The notes beneath the pieces are model-generated. The model did no database searches and was not told the origin of the DNA. It worked only from the letters and a program-made list of their open reading frames with translations. Positions 1-8,842 of a stretch of DNA of 30,411 nt are shown piece after piece. Both the position numbers and the translations under genes were made by a program. The stretch is from Clostridia bacterium (GTDB lineage Bacteria; Bacillota_A; Clostridia; Oscillospirales; CAG-272). How positions within the stretch are numbered: position 1 is the first letter of the stretch; every line of letters begins with the position of its first letter. The DNA is taken from NCBI GenBank assembly GCA_017462125.1, contig JAFTRQ010000129.1, positions 1 through 30,411 on the forward strand, read 5' to 3'.

Positions 1-150
1 CCAAAAACTTTCAAAAAATGGCTATTATGTATCCATTTTATCCTTTTCAACCACGAATTTTGTAAAAAATTCGTGGTTCATTGAAAGTTTTGGTCGAGCT
101 TTTTCAAAAGCTCGCCGCCGGAGGCACGCGTCCCCATAAATCGCAATTTA
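1..150. repeat. Intergenic mosaic repeat, copy A (cut by window edge)
   Basis: The first 61 bases are identical to 6330-6390. The copy continues with a CCACGAATTTT/AAAATTCGTGG-type hairpin, then a GAGCTTTT-TC-AAAAGCTC hairpin, then the constant block GCCGCCGGAGGCACGCGTC, then an ATAAATCGCAATTT tail. Copy B at 6330-6491 keeps the same order but has a different second hairpin. No coding potential is evident. The left end lies outside the window. Confidence 0.85.
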
Positions 151-242
151 ACTTCTGTATTTTATTATAACTATCATCAGCAAATTTGTCAAGTAATTTA
201 TAAACAGTAAATTATAATCCAAAAAAGTGAAAGAATGCTCCC

Positions 243-271
243 TTGTCGCATCTTGCATTTTAGAGTATAAT
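243..271 (+). promoter_or_regulatory. Sigma-A promoter of the DUF5107/TPR gene
   Basis: TTGTCG (243-248), a 17-base spacer and a perfect TATAAT (266-271) lie 54 bases before the ATG at 326. The -35 is imperfect and the -10 is consensus. Confidence 0.6.
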
Positions 272-325
272 GAAATCAAGAAAGAGCCCAAGGTGGCTTA
301 AATCACAGAAAGCGAGGACTTTCGT

Positions 326-2686
326 ATGGAGCGCTATTCAAAAGTAAAAATGGCGGTTGAGGAGTGGGTGATACCCACCTACGATTTCGTCGAGCCCGAG
401 GAGATGCCGATGTTTTCCGAGACCTCAAATCATCAGGGAACAACCGGTGACCCGTATCCCGCACGCGTGACCTCTCACGTTGACGGAGAGCATCGGGAGG
501 ACAAAAAATGGACGGTCGTTACCCTTGAAAACGATTACATCCGCCTTGCCATCATCCCCGCCCTCGGCGGCAGGATTTTCGAGGCATACGATAAGACCAC
601 AGGCTACGATTTTCTCTACCGTCAGCACGTGATCAAGCCCGCCCTGATCGGCGCATACGGCGCGTGGATGTCGGGCGGAATCGAGTTCAATTGGCCCTAT
701 CATCACCGTCCCTCAACGATGATGCCCGTGGATTACTCGCTTGAGAAATGCAAGGACGGAAGCGCTATCGTCTGGCTCTCCGAGCACTCGCCCACAGACC
801 GCACGAAGGGAATGGTAGGCGTGGTTCTGCGCCCCGACAAATCCTATTTTGAGACAAGGGTTTTTGTGACCAACCGTACAAATCAGAAGCACAGCTTTTT
901 GTGGTGGGAGAACGCCGCCGTGGCAGTCCACGAGGACTATAAGCTGGTCTTTCCGCCCGACGTGACATGGGTGCATCACCATTATGACCGATCCCACACG
1001 ACGTTCCCGTTAGCATCGGGGCAGTACGGCGCGGATAATATCACCGTTCCAAAGGATATTAGCAAGCACGGCAACTCGCCTATGGCGACTTCCTATTTCG
1101 CCGCACCGTCGAAGTACGATTTCTTCGGCGGCTACGATTTCAGACGCGGTTGCGGAATTTTGCATATCGCAGATCACAATATCTCCCCCGGCAAAAAGAT
1201 GTTTACGTGGGGTTACGGCACAAACGCCGACAAGTGGGAGAGCAAGCTGACCGACTCCGACGGCCCATATGCCGAGCTTATGGCGGGTAGTTATACCAAC
1301 GATCAGCCCGATTTCACCTGGATCGCCCCCTTTGAAACCAAGACCTTTTCCCAATATTGGTATCCCACCGAGGGAATTGGCTACACAAGCTATGCCACTC
1401 TTGACGCGGCGCTCTCTCTTGACAGAGAGGCGGGGAAGATCAGAGTCAACGCCACCTCGGTTATGAAAAATTGCCGTCTGACCGCCTATGGAGAGGACGG
1501 ACGAGTATTGCTTGATAATACCGCAGACGTAGCCCCCTCAAGGGTTTGGGAGGTTCCTTTTGATTATCCCGAGGGCGAAAAGCTGACAATTACCCTTGCA
1601 ACAGACGGCGAGGTCATACTCAGCTACCGCGAGGAAGACCGCGACGAGATACATATTCCCGAGGACAACAAGGGAATTCCGCTGCCCGATAAGCTGAAGA
1701 CCGCTTGTGAATTGGTCGAGGCGGGCAAGCATATAGACCAATACCGCGATCCGCTTTACAAGCCCGATCTCTATTATCGGGAGGCACTTCGCCGCGAGCC
1801 GAATTTCCTGCCCGCGCTGAAGGGGCTTGGCGAATATTACAGCCGCACAACCCGCCATGCCGAGGCGCTTGCGTATCTTGACCGCGCTTACGAAGTCGAG
1901 TGCAGATACAATCAAAATCCCGAGGACGGGGCGGTGAATTATTACCGCGGGATCTGTCTCCGCGCTCTCGGACGCGAGGATGAAGCCTACGATGCCTTGA
2001 ACCGCGCCGCTTGGTCAAATAATTTCGTTTCTGCGGCATTGACGGCGATTTCTGAGATCGATGGCTGTCGCGGCGATCTTGCGGCAATGCATTATCACGC
2101 AAAGGCGGCACTCGCGAAGGAATTTTATCACCCCTTGGCCCGTGCTTATATGGCGTTGGCACTCTTTAAGAGTGAGCGTGGCTACCCCAAGCACACCTAC
2201 TACGCTACCCACTCGCACGACCTCGAGCTGGGCAACAAGACCCGTCGAGCGGCGGAGCTTTGCCGCGAGGCTCTGCGGCTTGACCCCTTGAATCACCTTG
2301 CAAGATTTGCCTTGACCGTCATTACAGGCAAGGGAAAAGCGGCGTTTTACGAGTCGCTTTGCTCCTCCGTGGCGCAGACGACGCTTGATATCGGTTACGA
2401 TCTCATCCGCGCGGGATTTATTGACGAGGCGATAGCGCTGATAAAGGGCGCTCTGCCTTATTCGGGCGACAAGACGTTGCTTCGCTACACCTTGGCTTAT
2501 TGCTATGAAAAAACAGGCGCAATTGACCTTGCAAGGAGAGAGAAGTGCGGCGAAGAAGGCAAGGGAGGTCGATTTCTTTCCCATACGCGCCGAGGAGGCG
2601 GAGGTTTTGTCAGCCGCTATCGATGCAGACCCGAAGGACGGATTTGGGGCGTATCTGCTTGGTTGTCTGCGCTACAATGCCCGTGA
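326..2686 (+). CDS. DUF5107 and TPR protein, N-terminal part of a frameshifted gene
   Basis: The protein starts at ATG 326 after a GAGG site. Residues of about 40-340 resemble the DUF5107 domain, with an aldose-epimerase-like beta-sandwich stretch (ENDYIRLAIIPALGGRIFEA). A linker and beta domain follow, then helical TPR-like repeats from about residue 450 (for example EALRREPNFLPALKGLGEYY). There is no signal peptide, so it should be cytoplasmic. DUF5107/TPR proteins often sit in glycan-use loci; the exact substrate is unknown. From about base 2541 this frame becomes nonsense (Arg/Gly-rich tail ending at 2686), while the TPR pattern continues one frame over. The meaningful N-terminal part is therefore about 738 residues. 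If the frame were repaired the protein would be about 1107 residues, running to 3647. Confidence 0.8.
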   Translation: MERYSKVKMAVEEWVIPTYDFVEPEEMPMFSETSNHQGTTGDPYPARVTSHVDGEHREDKKWTVVTLENDYIRLAIIPALGGRIFEAYDKTTGYDFLYRQHVIKPALIGAYGAWMSGGIEFNWPYHHRPSTMMPVDYSLEKCKDGSAIVWLSEHSPTDRTKGMVGVVLRPDKSYFETRVFVTNRTNQKHSFLWWENAAVAVHEDYKLVFPPDVTWVHHHYDRSHTTFPLASGQYGADNITVPKDISKHGNSPMATSYFAAPSKYDFFGGYDFRRGCGILHIADHNISPGKKMFTWGYGTNADKWESKLTDSDGPYAELMAGSYTNDQPDFTWIAPFETKTFSQYWYPTEGIGYTSYATLDAALSLDREAGKIRVNATSVMKNCRLTAYGEDGRVLLDNTADVAPSRVWEVPFDYPEGEKLTITLATDGEVILSYREEDRDEIHIPEDNKGIPLPDKLKTACELVEAGKHIDQYRDPLYKPDLYYREALRREPNFLPALKGLGEYYSRTTRHAEALAYLDRAYEVECRYNQNPEDGAVNYYRGICLRALGREDEAYDALNRAAWSNNFVSAALTAISEIDGCRGDLAAMHYHAKAALAKEFYHPLARAYMALALFKSERGYPKHTYYATHSHDLELGNKTRRAAELCREALRLDPLNHLARFALTVITGKGKAAFYESLCSSVAQTTLDIGYDLIRAGFIDEAIALIKGALPYSGDKTLLRYTLAYCYEKTGAIDLARREKCGEEGKGGRFLSHTRRGGGGFVSRYRCRPEGRIWGVSAWLSALQCP

Positions 2687-3647
2687 ATATGAGGCTGCTG
2701 CTGCGCTTTGGGAGAGCTCGATCAAGGCTTTGCCCGACTATTACGTCACCTATCGTAATCTTGCCCTTGTTTATTTCAACCATCTCGACCGCGCAGGTGA
2801 GGCTTTGGCATTGCTTCGCCGAGCCGTGGAGCTTCACAAGGGTGACGCGACCCTGCTTGGCGAGATCGAGACCGTTATGCGCAAGCTGGGTGCAACCGGA
2901 GCGGAAAACGCGGCATTTCTTGAAAAATACAAGCCCGAGGAGACCACCGATCAGATGCAGCTGACCCTTGCGCGGACCTACAACGCGGCAGGGGAGTACG
3001 ATATGGCGGAAAAGCTGATGAGATCGCACAAATTCTCCCCCGGTGAGGGAGCCGAGCTGATCACCGCCGAGCCCTATATGTTCGCTTGCTTTGCCAAGGG
3101 TCGAGTTGCCTTGGGAGAGGACAGATTTGAGGATGCTCTCGGATATTTCCGCGCGGCACAGACTATGCCCGAGAATCTCAACGTGGGATTCTGGAACGAG
3201 AGCGTGCTGATGCCCTATCTCTATTTTGAGGCGGTCGCTCTTGAAAAATGCGGAAAGACAGAGGAGGCAGAGGCTCTGTTTGAGCGCCTTTCCTCTCTTC
3301 GAGACGTGGGAATGTGGAATATGGGTGGCGAATTCGTTTATTATTACGCTATGTCGATCCGTCAGTGCGGAGATGAAATGCGCGCCAAGAGCATTATGCG
3401 AAAGGCGATTCTTGAGTGGGAACGGGAGCTTCACGACGGCTGCACCTATCACAAGAAAATCGGAACGCTTTATAATTGCTTCGTTGGCGATGGGCAAAGA
3501 AACAGAATTGCCGAGCTTTATGCGATGTTGGGCTACGGAGATATGTTTAATGGAAATATCAAGGGAGCAAAGGAAAAATTTGCGTTGTCGCTCTCTTACG
3601 ATCCCACGGTTAAGGTAGCGCTTGAGCTTGAGTTGTTGGAGAGATGA
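2505..3647 (+). pseudogene. C-terminal TPR part of the frameshifted DUF5107 gene
   Basis: This frame carries the rest of the TPR solenoid: repeated A-rich helical pairs such as DPKDGFGAYLLGCLRYN and LPDYYVTYRNLALVYF, ending at 3647. The first ATG in this frame (2505) has no ribosome site, and the codons from 2505 to about 2540 read as out-of-frame sequence, so independent translation is unlikely. Homologous coding probably begins at about 2541, where the text GAGAGAGA occurs. Restoring two bases in that tract joins the upstream DLARRE to RSAAKKAREVDFF without a break. I read this as one gene broken by an indel, either real or a sequencing error. Confidence 0.75.
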
Positions 3648-3715
3648 TAGCTACACGGCTCATCTGAACGATAATTTGCAATCTACCAGCACAAAAAATA
3701 TTTTTTCAATAACTA

Positions 3716-3744
3716 TTGCAATTACCATCTTTCTGTGATAAAAT
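3716..3744 (+). promoter_or_regulatory. Sigma-A promoter of the GH5-like gene
   Basis: TTGCAA (3716-3721), a 17-base spacer and TAAAAT (3739-3744) are present, with an extended -10 TG dinucleotide just before it. The ATG follows at 3774 after CGGAGG. The gene can therefore be transcribed independently of the broken gene upstream. Confidence 0.6.
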
Positions 3745-3773
3745 TTTATAAAGAGAATCTCGGAGGTCACATT

Positions 3774-4943
3774 ATGAAACCTTTAAACGATTACAGACAT
3801 ATTCGCGGCGTTTGCTATCAGATCAATCCCGATGAGGAGCAGATGAGGCGTGAGCTTGGCTACGGCAAGCGAGTGGGACTTAACAGTATCCGCTTCTGGA
3901 CAAGCGCCAAGGCTTATGAGGATGGCGGCGACGAATATATCACCAAGGTCAAAAAGCAGGTGCAGGTCGCTTATGATTGCGGCTACACAAGTATGCCGAT
4001 CCTTTTTAACGGCAACGGAATGACCAACGACGACGAACCCAAAACACTTTCGCTCGAGTACCGCAAGGTTCAGGAGGAGTTTTGTGAGAAGATGATAGAT
4101 GCGCTCAAGGACGAGCCCGGACTTTTGATGTGGGACGTTATGAACGAGCCCTATATTTCCTACTTTCTTCAGCAGTCACCTCCCGAAAAGAGGGCAGAAA
4201 GACGGGCGAGAGTTGACGAGTTTATCAAGTATTTTATCAATTTCATCCGTGAGCGAGATCCGATAAATGCCATTACCGTTGGCTACGCGCTGACCTCCTC
4301 TATGGAGCCCACGGTTGGACTTTGCGACGTGATCAGTATTCACAACTACGATCGCAAATACGAGGACATAAAGCGTGAGCATCAGATAACGAGTGAGATC
4401 GCCGCAAAGTACGGCAAGCCCTTTATGAACACCGAAACAGGATGTCTCGCCCGCGCGAACCCCTATGACCTTGTGCTTCAGGTTTGCGAGGAGTACAATA
4501 TCGGTTGGTATCTCTTTGAGCTGATGATCCACGGCAGATGCGACACCGAGCACGGTATTTTCTATCCCGACGGAACGGTACGCGATCCTGCGACGATTGC
4601 GGCAATGTTCGGCTGCTACAGAAAGCGCGACGGTGAGAATATCATTGTGCCCCTGCCTAACCGCGAGGGTGTTGCGGGAGTTTGTATTGAAAAGATCAAA
4701 AAGGCGCTGAAGGAATACACCTGCGATTGCTTCGACTATCGCAGAAGTAACCCCAAGGAGCTGCTTGACGCCTGTGAGGAGGCGGCAAATCTGCTTGAGT
4801 GCTGTGATATGGTTCCCATGGCAGTACCGCCCACCTATATGATCAACAAGTGGCGCAAGGAGGAGAAGCCCGATCTTGATGCCATCAGAAAAATGGCGTA
4901 CGATCTTGCAAACCGCTTGAAGGATATTTGTCAGATTCTTTGA
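3774..4943 (+). CDS. GH5-like (clan A) intracellular glycosidase
   Basis: The 389-residue protein has a single (beta/alpha)8-type domain and no signal peptide. Its opening HIRGVCYQINPDEEQMRRE resembles cellulase-family (GH5 and relatives) proteins. WDVMNEPY puts the likely acid/base Glu at residue 125, and PFMNTETGC puts the likely nucleophile Glu at residue 221, the standard pair of clan GH-A retaining enzymes. The start is at 3774 because CGGAGG lies 7 bases upstream. A helical C-terminal region of about 100 residues follows the barrel. It lies between the DUF5107/TPR gene and the lipoprotein gene, which suggests a shared role in breaking down an oligosaccharide; the substrate cannot be read from sequence. 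Clan membership is fairly sure and the family number is less so. Confidence 0.8.
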   Translation: MKPLNDYRHIRGVCYQINPDEEQMRRELGYGKRVGLNSIRFWTSAKAYEDGGDEYITKVKKQVQVAYDCGYTSMPILFNGNGMTNDDEPKTLSLEYRKVQEEFCEKMIDALKDEPGLLMWDVMNEPYISYFLQQSPPEKRAERRARVDEFIKYFINFIRERDPINAITVGYALTSSMEPTVGLCDVISIHNYDRKYEDIKREHQITSEIAAKYGKPFMNTETGCLARANPYDLVLQVCEEYNIGWYLFELMIHGRCDTEHGIFYPDGTVRDPATIAAMFGCYRKRDGENIIVPLPNREGVAGVCIEKIKKALKEYTCDCFDYRRSNPKELLDACEEAANLLECCDMVPMAVPPTYMINKWRKEEKPDLDAIRKMAYDLANRLKDICQIL

Positions 4944-4978
4944 CAAACGTATTATATATTGTGATTATGGAGGTTTTT

Positions 4979-6187
4979 ATGAAAAGGTATTTGAGATTGT
5001 TGGCAATGCTGTTGGCGGCCCTTTCTGTGTTTGGTCTGGTATCCTGCGATACGGGCAAGGGAGAGCAGACGACGGACGCTTTGCCGACGGAGAGCACTGC
5101 AGAGGTAACCGATGCGACAGTTGAGGAGACGTCCGAAACCACCGAAAAAGCCTCCGAGAGCATTACCGAAACAGAGACGGAAGCAGAAACGGAGGACGAC
5201 GGAGTGGGACTTGATATCACAAACAAGACCGGACTTGTGAGCATTTGTTACTCGGTTTGGTTTGACGGAATTTTGGGCACGGGAACAGAGCCCGTAACCG
5301 ATTTCAATAACATTTCCGAGGTGCTGGCGGGTGAGAGAGAATGGGGCGGTGTAACTGCCTTCCATTATTGGGCAAAGCCTGCACAGGGTTACTACCGAAG
5401 CACAGACAAGCAAGCAACACGCAACAATCTGACTTTGCTTGGCGAGGCGCAGGTGGATTTTATCATCCTTGACTACACCAACGCAAACGACACTTATGTC
5501 ACCGACCCAAATAAGGGTGAGGTGTGGGCTTTTGCACCGATGCGTACCCTTTGCGAGGTCATTCTTGAAATGAGAGCAGAGGGCTTAAAGGCGCCTTACA
5601 TCGTGCCGTGGTGCGGTGCATCCGAAGGTCCGCTGATCGAGGCCTTTTATGAAAAATTCTACACGGTTGAGGAGTGGCAGGATTGCTTTGTTTATTGGGA
5701 AGGCAAGCCCTTTATGCTGACTTCAAAGCTGGTGGAGGACTTCCCGTGTCCCGAGCTGTTTACGATCCGCCGTATGTGGGGCTTAACAAAGGACAAGTGC
5801 TGGAGATTCTTGAACGTTGATAATTCCAAGACGCTATATACGAACAACGGTCCCGAGCAGCTCAGCGTTGCTACTGCCACACAGGAGACCTATATGTCAA
5901 GGCCGACCGCGCACGGACGCGATGGCGGAAAGTTCTTCTATAACCAATGGAAAACAGCATTCAAGTACCATCCCAAGGTTGTGACCATTACTTGGTGGAA
6001 CGAGTGGGCGGCACAGCGGTTCATCATCGACGGTGAGACTACCTTCGTCGATAACTACACGCCCGAATACAGCCGCGACATTGAGCCTATGGAGGGCGGT
6101 CACGGTGACCAATACTATCAATGGATGAAGCAGTACATCGCCGCTTATAAGGCGGGCGAGGAATGTCCGGAGCTTTATGAGGAATAA
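4979..6187 (+). CDS. Lipoprotein with a glycosidase-like core (possible GH99/WbsX relative)
   Basis: The 402-residue protein begins with a lipoprotein signal peptide (MKRYLRLLAMLLAALSVFG) ending in the lipobox LVSC, so Cys23 is the expected lipidated residue and the protein would be tethered outside the membrane. Residues 24-75 are a Thr/Glu-rich linker. The core has a TIM-barrel feel: DFIILDYTNAND, APYIVPWCGASEG and a late TITWWNEWAAQ motif. That last motif recalls the WNEW motif of GH99-like/WbsX proteins; this is a weak family assignment. ATG 4979 has GGAGG 5 bases upstream. The gene lies 35 bases after the GH5-like gene and is followed by a strong terminator, so it closes the locus. Confidence 0.75.
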   Translation: MKRYLRLLAMLLAALSVFGLVSCDTGKGEQTTDALPTESTAEVTDATVEETSETTEKASESITETETEAETEDDGVGLDITNKTGLVSICYSVWFDGILGTGTEPVTDFNNISEVLAGEREWGGVTAFHYWAKPAQGYYRSTDKQATRNNLTLLGEAQVDFIILDYTNANDTYVTDPNKGEVWAFAPMRTLCEVILEMRAEGLKAPYIVPWCGASEGPLIEAFYEKFYTVEEWQDCFVYWEGKPFMLTSKLVEDFPCPELFTIRRMWGLTKDKCWRFLNVDNSKTLYTNNGPEQLSVATATQETYMSRPTAHGRDGGKFFYNQWKTAFKYHPKVVTITWWNEWAAQRFIIDGETTFVDNYTPEYSRDIEPMEGGHGDQYYQWMKQYIAAYKAGEECPELYEE

Positions 6188-6193
6188 GATATA

Positions 6194-6233
6194 AAAAGAA
6201 AACCGTCCGACGCAAGTCGGGCGGTTTTCTTTT
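6194..6233 (+). terminator. Rho-independent terminator after the lipoprotein gene
   Basis: An 18-base-pair hairpin with one G-T pair (6194-6211 with 6216-6233) and a GCAA loop has an A-rich left foot and a T-rich right foot. It starts 7 bases after the stop codon. Confidence 0.92.
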
Positions 6234-6254
6234 GCGGGGATTTCAAATTTTGAT

Positions 6255-6491
6255 TTGTAGGGGGGATGCGTGCGGGGCTCTGCCCCTGCACCCCGCTTAA
6301 GACCTTTTTGAAAAAAGGTCTTAAGAATCCCAAAAACTTTCAAAAAATGGCTATTATGTATCCATTTTATCCTTTTCAACCACGAATTTTGAAAAAATTC
6401 GTGGTTTATAGAAAGTTTCTTTGCTTACTTTCTTTTCAAAGAAAGTAAGCCGCCGGAGGCATGCGTCTCTCCCCCTATAAATTGCAATTTC
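6255..6491. repeat. Intergenic mosaic repeat, copy B
   Basis: In order it holds a GCGGGG...CCCCGC hairpin (around 6272-6295), a perfect 14-base-pair palindrome (6296-6325, core CTTTTTGAAAAAAG), a 61-base stretch identical to bases 1-61, a CCACGAATTTT hairpin, a perfect 13-base-pair hairpin (GCTTACTTTCTTT with AAAGAAAGTAAGC), the constant block GCCGCCGGAGGCATGCGTC and an ATAAATTGCAATTT tail. It fills the gap between the convergent lipoprotein and blaR1-like genes. Confidence 0.85.
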
Positions 6492-6495
6492 TCCC

Positions 6496-8178
6496 TCATT
6501 CAACGGGCAGATACACTGTGGCCAAAATCTCTCCGATCGGCACGCCGTTTTCGGAAAGATGGACGTTTCCATCGGCAATTGTAATATCAAAAAGATGCGT
6601 TTGGTTATTTTGGTCGATGCCTTGAACGCGCATAACTCCGTCCTCACATTCGACGAAGGAGAGCTTATACCAAGCGGAATAAAATGTGGTATGATACGTT
6701 GCCTCGTTGGCTTCCGCTTCAAGAACGCGGAAGGAGAAGCTGAACACTCCCGAGGTCAGGCCATAGTTCAGACTGCAATATTCGTCCTCGCCGTCGCCGT
6801 CGATATCAAATTTTTCGGTATCGTAAACCGGGGGATGATAGGGTAACGTTTCCAAAAACAGCATATCCTCGATCTCTTTCACGTAAGCGTCTCGCTTTTC
6901 CTCCATGCTTTCTCCCTCGGTTACGATGCAATAGGGGGGCAGATAGCTTGAAATAGGATTTTGCCAAGGAATGATTCTGATATCGTCCTTTGACAAGTTG
7001 TAAGTGGCAAGAATCAAGCGCATTTGCAGGGCGTTGACACCCCTCAATTTCACCAGCTCGCTATCAAGCCAATTTCTGTCGGAGCTTGGAAGCAGACCGA
7101 AGCTGTAGCTGTTTTCCGCCATCTGCCAAACGTAGACGTCAAGGCCGTCCGATGCGTCAAGACCGAAGTATTCGGGGTAGGTATCCATAAGATAGCGTTG
7201 CTCGGCGGTCATTGCATCGGGATCGGTCTCTCCGAATGTTTCCTCGATTGGCATCGTTAAAAAGGTTACGGCAAGCGCGACACAGAGGATAAGTGCCACG
7301 ATGATCAGCCAGAAGGCGGGCTTTTTGTAATTCAGAATCGCCTTGACGCGGCTCTTGACACCGACCTCACCGAAGGCGAGGGGGCAGGCATTAACGGTGA
7401 AGCGGCGAATGCTGCAGTTGAGAAGCGCCGTGGAGTAGTGACGGCGGTCGTCCGTGCTCATATCGCGGATAACCCTTTCATCGCAAGCCTTTTCCACGTC
7501 TCGACAGAAGAGAATATAGGCAAGCCAAACGAGGGGATTGAACCAATAGACGCAGAGCAAGAGAAAGCCGAGCGGCTTCCAGATGTGGTCGAGCCTTGCA
7601 AGGTGCGCCTTTTCGTGAGCGATGACGTGGATTGTCTCCTCCTCGCTCAAGGTAGAGGCGAGATAGATCCGCGGGCGGAAGATACCGAGAATGAAGGGAG
7701 TATCGATGCGGTCGCAGAGGTAGACGTTGCCCTCGGTGCGAAGCGAGGGAGCAACACGGTGCCGCAGACGCAGATAGGAGATCAGCCCCCACAGAAGCAT
7801 TGCGCAAAGGATAATGATCCAAGCCCACGCTGCAAGAGGAATCCATATTTGCAGGGGATTGATGCTTGTCAAAGGGGCAGGTGTGAAGGAATATTCGATC
7901 ACGGGATTGACCGCGTTATTGACCACGCCGATGCCCGTGTCGATTTGCGGCTCGGGCGAGAGCATAATATCACTTGGAATAGGCTCTTTTGATGGAATGA
8001 GGCTGAAGATGCTCTCGACGGAGAAGGGAATGGCGAGGCGCAGACCCACAACAGCCCAAAGCAGACAATTGATCCATTTCGGAGCTTTGAAAAGCAGGAA
8101 ACGGAGCAATATTACCGCGAGAATGACGTAGCTTGCGGTGATTGAGAGATTTAACAGGTGCAGAAAGGCGTTTTCCAT
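6496..8178 (-). CDS. blaR1: BlaR1/MecR1-type M56 membrane metalloprotease
   Basis: The 560-residue membrane protein has an N-terminal multi-helix region (from SITASYVILAVILLRFLLF) and a zinc-protease motif HEKAH at residues 188-192 in HVIAHEKAHLARLDH. The downstream CRDVEKACDERV supplies the usual third-ligand glutamate region. Another membrane helix (AFWLIIVALILCVALAVTFL) follows. The C-terminal extracellular part of about 230 residues has no SxxK or KTG motif, so it is not the penicillin-binding sensor of classical BlaR1. The signal sensed is unknown. The start is at 8178 because AGTGGAGG lies just upstream. It follows the blaI-like gene by 13 bases on the same strand, the normal two-gene regulatory operon in which the protease inactivates the repressor. 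Confidence 0.87.
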   Translation of the reverse strand: MENAFLHLLNLSITASYVILAVILLRFLLFKAPKWINCLLWAVVGLRLAIPFSVESIFSLIPSKEPIPSDIMLSPEPQIDTGIGVVNNAVNPVIEYSFTPAPLTSINPLQIWIPLAAWAWIIILCAMLLWGLISYLRLRHRVAPSLRTEGNVYLCDRIDTPFILGIFRPRIYLASTLSEEETIHVIAHEKAHLARLDHIWKPLGFLLLCVYWFNPLVWLAYILFCRDVEKACDERVIRDMSTDDRRHYSTALLNCSIRRFTVNACPLAFGEVGVKSRVKAILNYKKPAFWLIIVALILCVALAVTFLTMPIEETFGETDPDAMTAEQRYLMDTYPEYFGLDASDGLDVYVWQMAENSYSFGLLPSSDRNWLDSELVKLRGVNALQMRLILATYNLSKDDIRIIPWQNPISSYLPPYCIVTEGESMEEKRDAYVKEIEDMLFLETLPYHPPVYDTEKFDIDGDGEDEYCSLNYGLTSGVFSFSFRVLEAEANEATYHTTFYSAWYKLSFVECEDGVMRVQGIDQNNQTHLFDITIADGNVHLSENGVPIGEILATVYLPVE

Positions 8179-8191
8179 ATGGCACCTCCAC

Positions 8192-8551
8192 TTAATCCTC
8201 AAAAGAGTTGATCATTCGGCGAATCTCCTCGATTTCTTTGGCACTCAGCTTTTTACGTGAAGTGAAAGCCGCGAGAAAGGCGGGAAGGGAGCCGTCAAAG
8301 GTATCACCGACAAATTGCTCGCTTTGGATCGCTTGAAATTCATCCTTTGAGAGGATTGCGGTGACGGTGCTGTTTTCGGTTTTGAAAATGCCGCGATCAC
8401 AGAGCTTTTTCAGCACCGTGTAGGTGGTGGTGCGCTTCCAATTCAGCTCCTTTTCGCAGATATTAACCAATTCCTTGGTGGATAGGGGCTGATTTTCCCA
8501 AACAATGTCGGCAAAGCGGGATTCGATAACGCCAAGCTTCATTTCTTCCAT
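8192..8551 (-). CDS. blaI: BlaI/MecI-family transcriptional repressor
   Basis: The 119-residue winged-helix protein is of usual family length. It begins MEEMKLGVIESRFADIVWENQPLSTKELV, and NWKRTTTYTVLKKLCDRGIF matches the recognition-helix region of the Penicillinase_R family. The C-terminal half should dimerise and carry the site cut by the partner protease. ATG 8551 is chosen because AAGGAGG lies upstream; a longer reading to 8614 would run into the operator. It is the first gene of the operon with the M56 protease, and a palindromic operator overlaps its promoter, which fits autorepression. Confidence 0.9.
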   Translation of the reverse strand: MEEMKLGVIESRFADIVWENQPLSTKELVNICEKELNWKRTTTYTVLKKLCDRGIFKTENSTVTAILSKDEFQAIQSEQFVGDTFDGSLPAFLAAFTSRKKLSAKEIEEIRRMINSFED

Positions 8552-8576
8552 ATAATAATACCTCCTTACAGGAAAA

Positions 8577-8633
8577 CTGTCTATTGTTAGTAGACTACAT
8601 ATATAGTCTATCACGAATAGACAGAATTGTCAA
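8577..8633 (-). promoter_or_regulatory. Promoter and nested palindromic operator of the blaI-blaR1-like operon
   Basis: On the minus strand TTGACA (8628-8633) is followed after 17 bases by TAGACT (8605-8610). An inner palindrome with 7-base arms and a 6-base centre (8591-8610) covers the -10. An outer pair, CTGTCTATT (8577-8585) and AATAGACAG (8616-8624), brackets it. The TACA/TGTA-like cores resemble BlaI/MecI boxes. Confidence 0.7.
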
Positions 8634-8687
8634 GGGGGTTTTGGAAAAATATTTTGATAATTTATTAGGATGTCAAATTGCGGTTTG

Positions 8688-8808
8688 TCGGTGAGTAAAC
8701 ATATCGTAGGGCGGGGGTTTATCTCCCGCCGTTTCATCGGTTTTAATCGTTCGTCACGGCGGGAGCAAGCCCCCGCCCTACGGTTTGGAATGTCGCTCAA
8801 CTCACCGA
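8688..8808. repeat. Long palindromic intergenic repeat (REP/MITE-like)
   Basis: Nested inverted repeats are visible. The outer TCGGTGAGT (8688-8696) pairs with ACTCACCGA (8800-8808). The inner arms of about 26 bases, 8705-8731 and 8757-8782 (CGTAGGGCGGGGG... and ...CCCCCGCCCTACG), pair almost perfectly. No open reading frame of interest is inside. It looks like a mobile or amplified palindrome next to the tRNA-derived elements. Confidence 0.75.
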
Positions 8809-8842
8809 TAATTCAAAATTTAAACTCAAAAACACAAATAAA

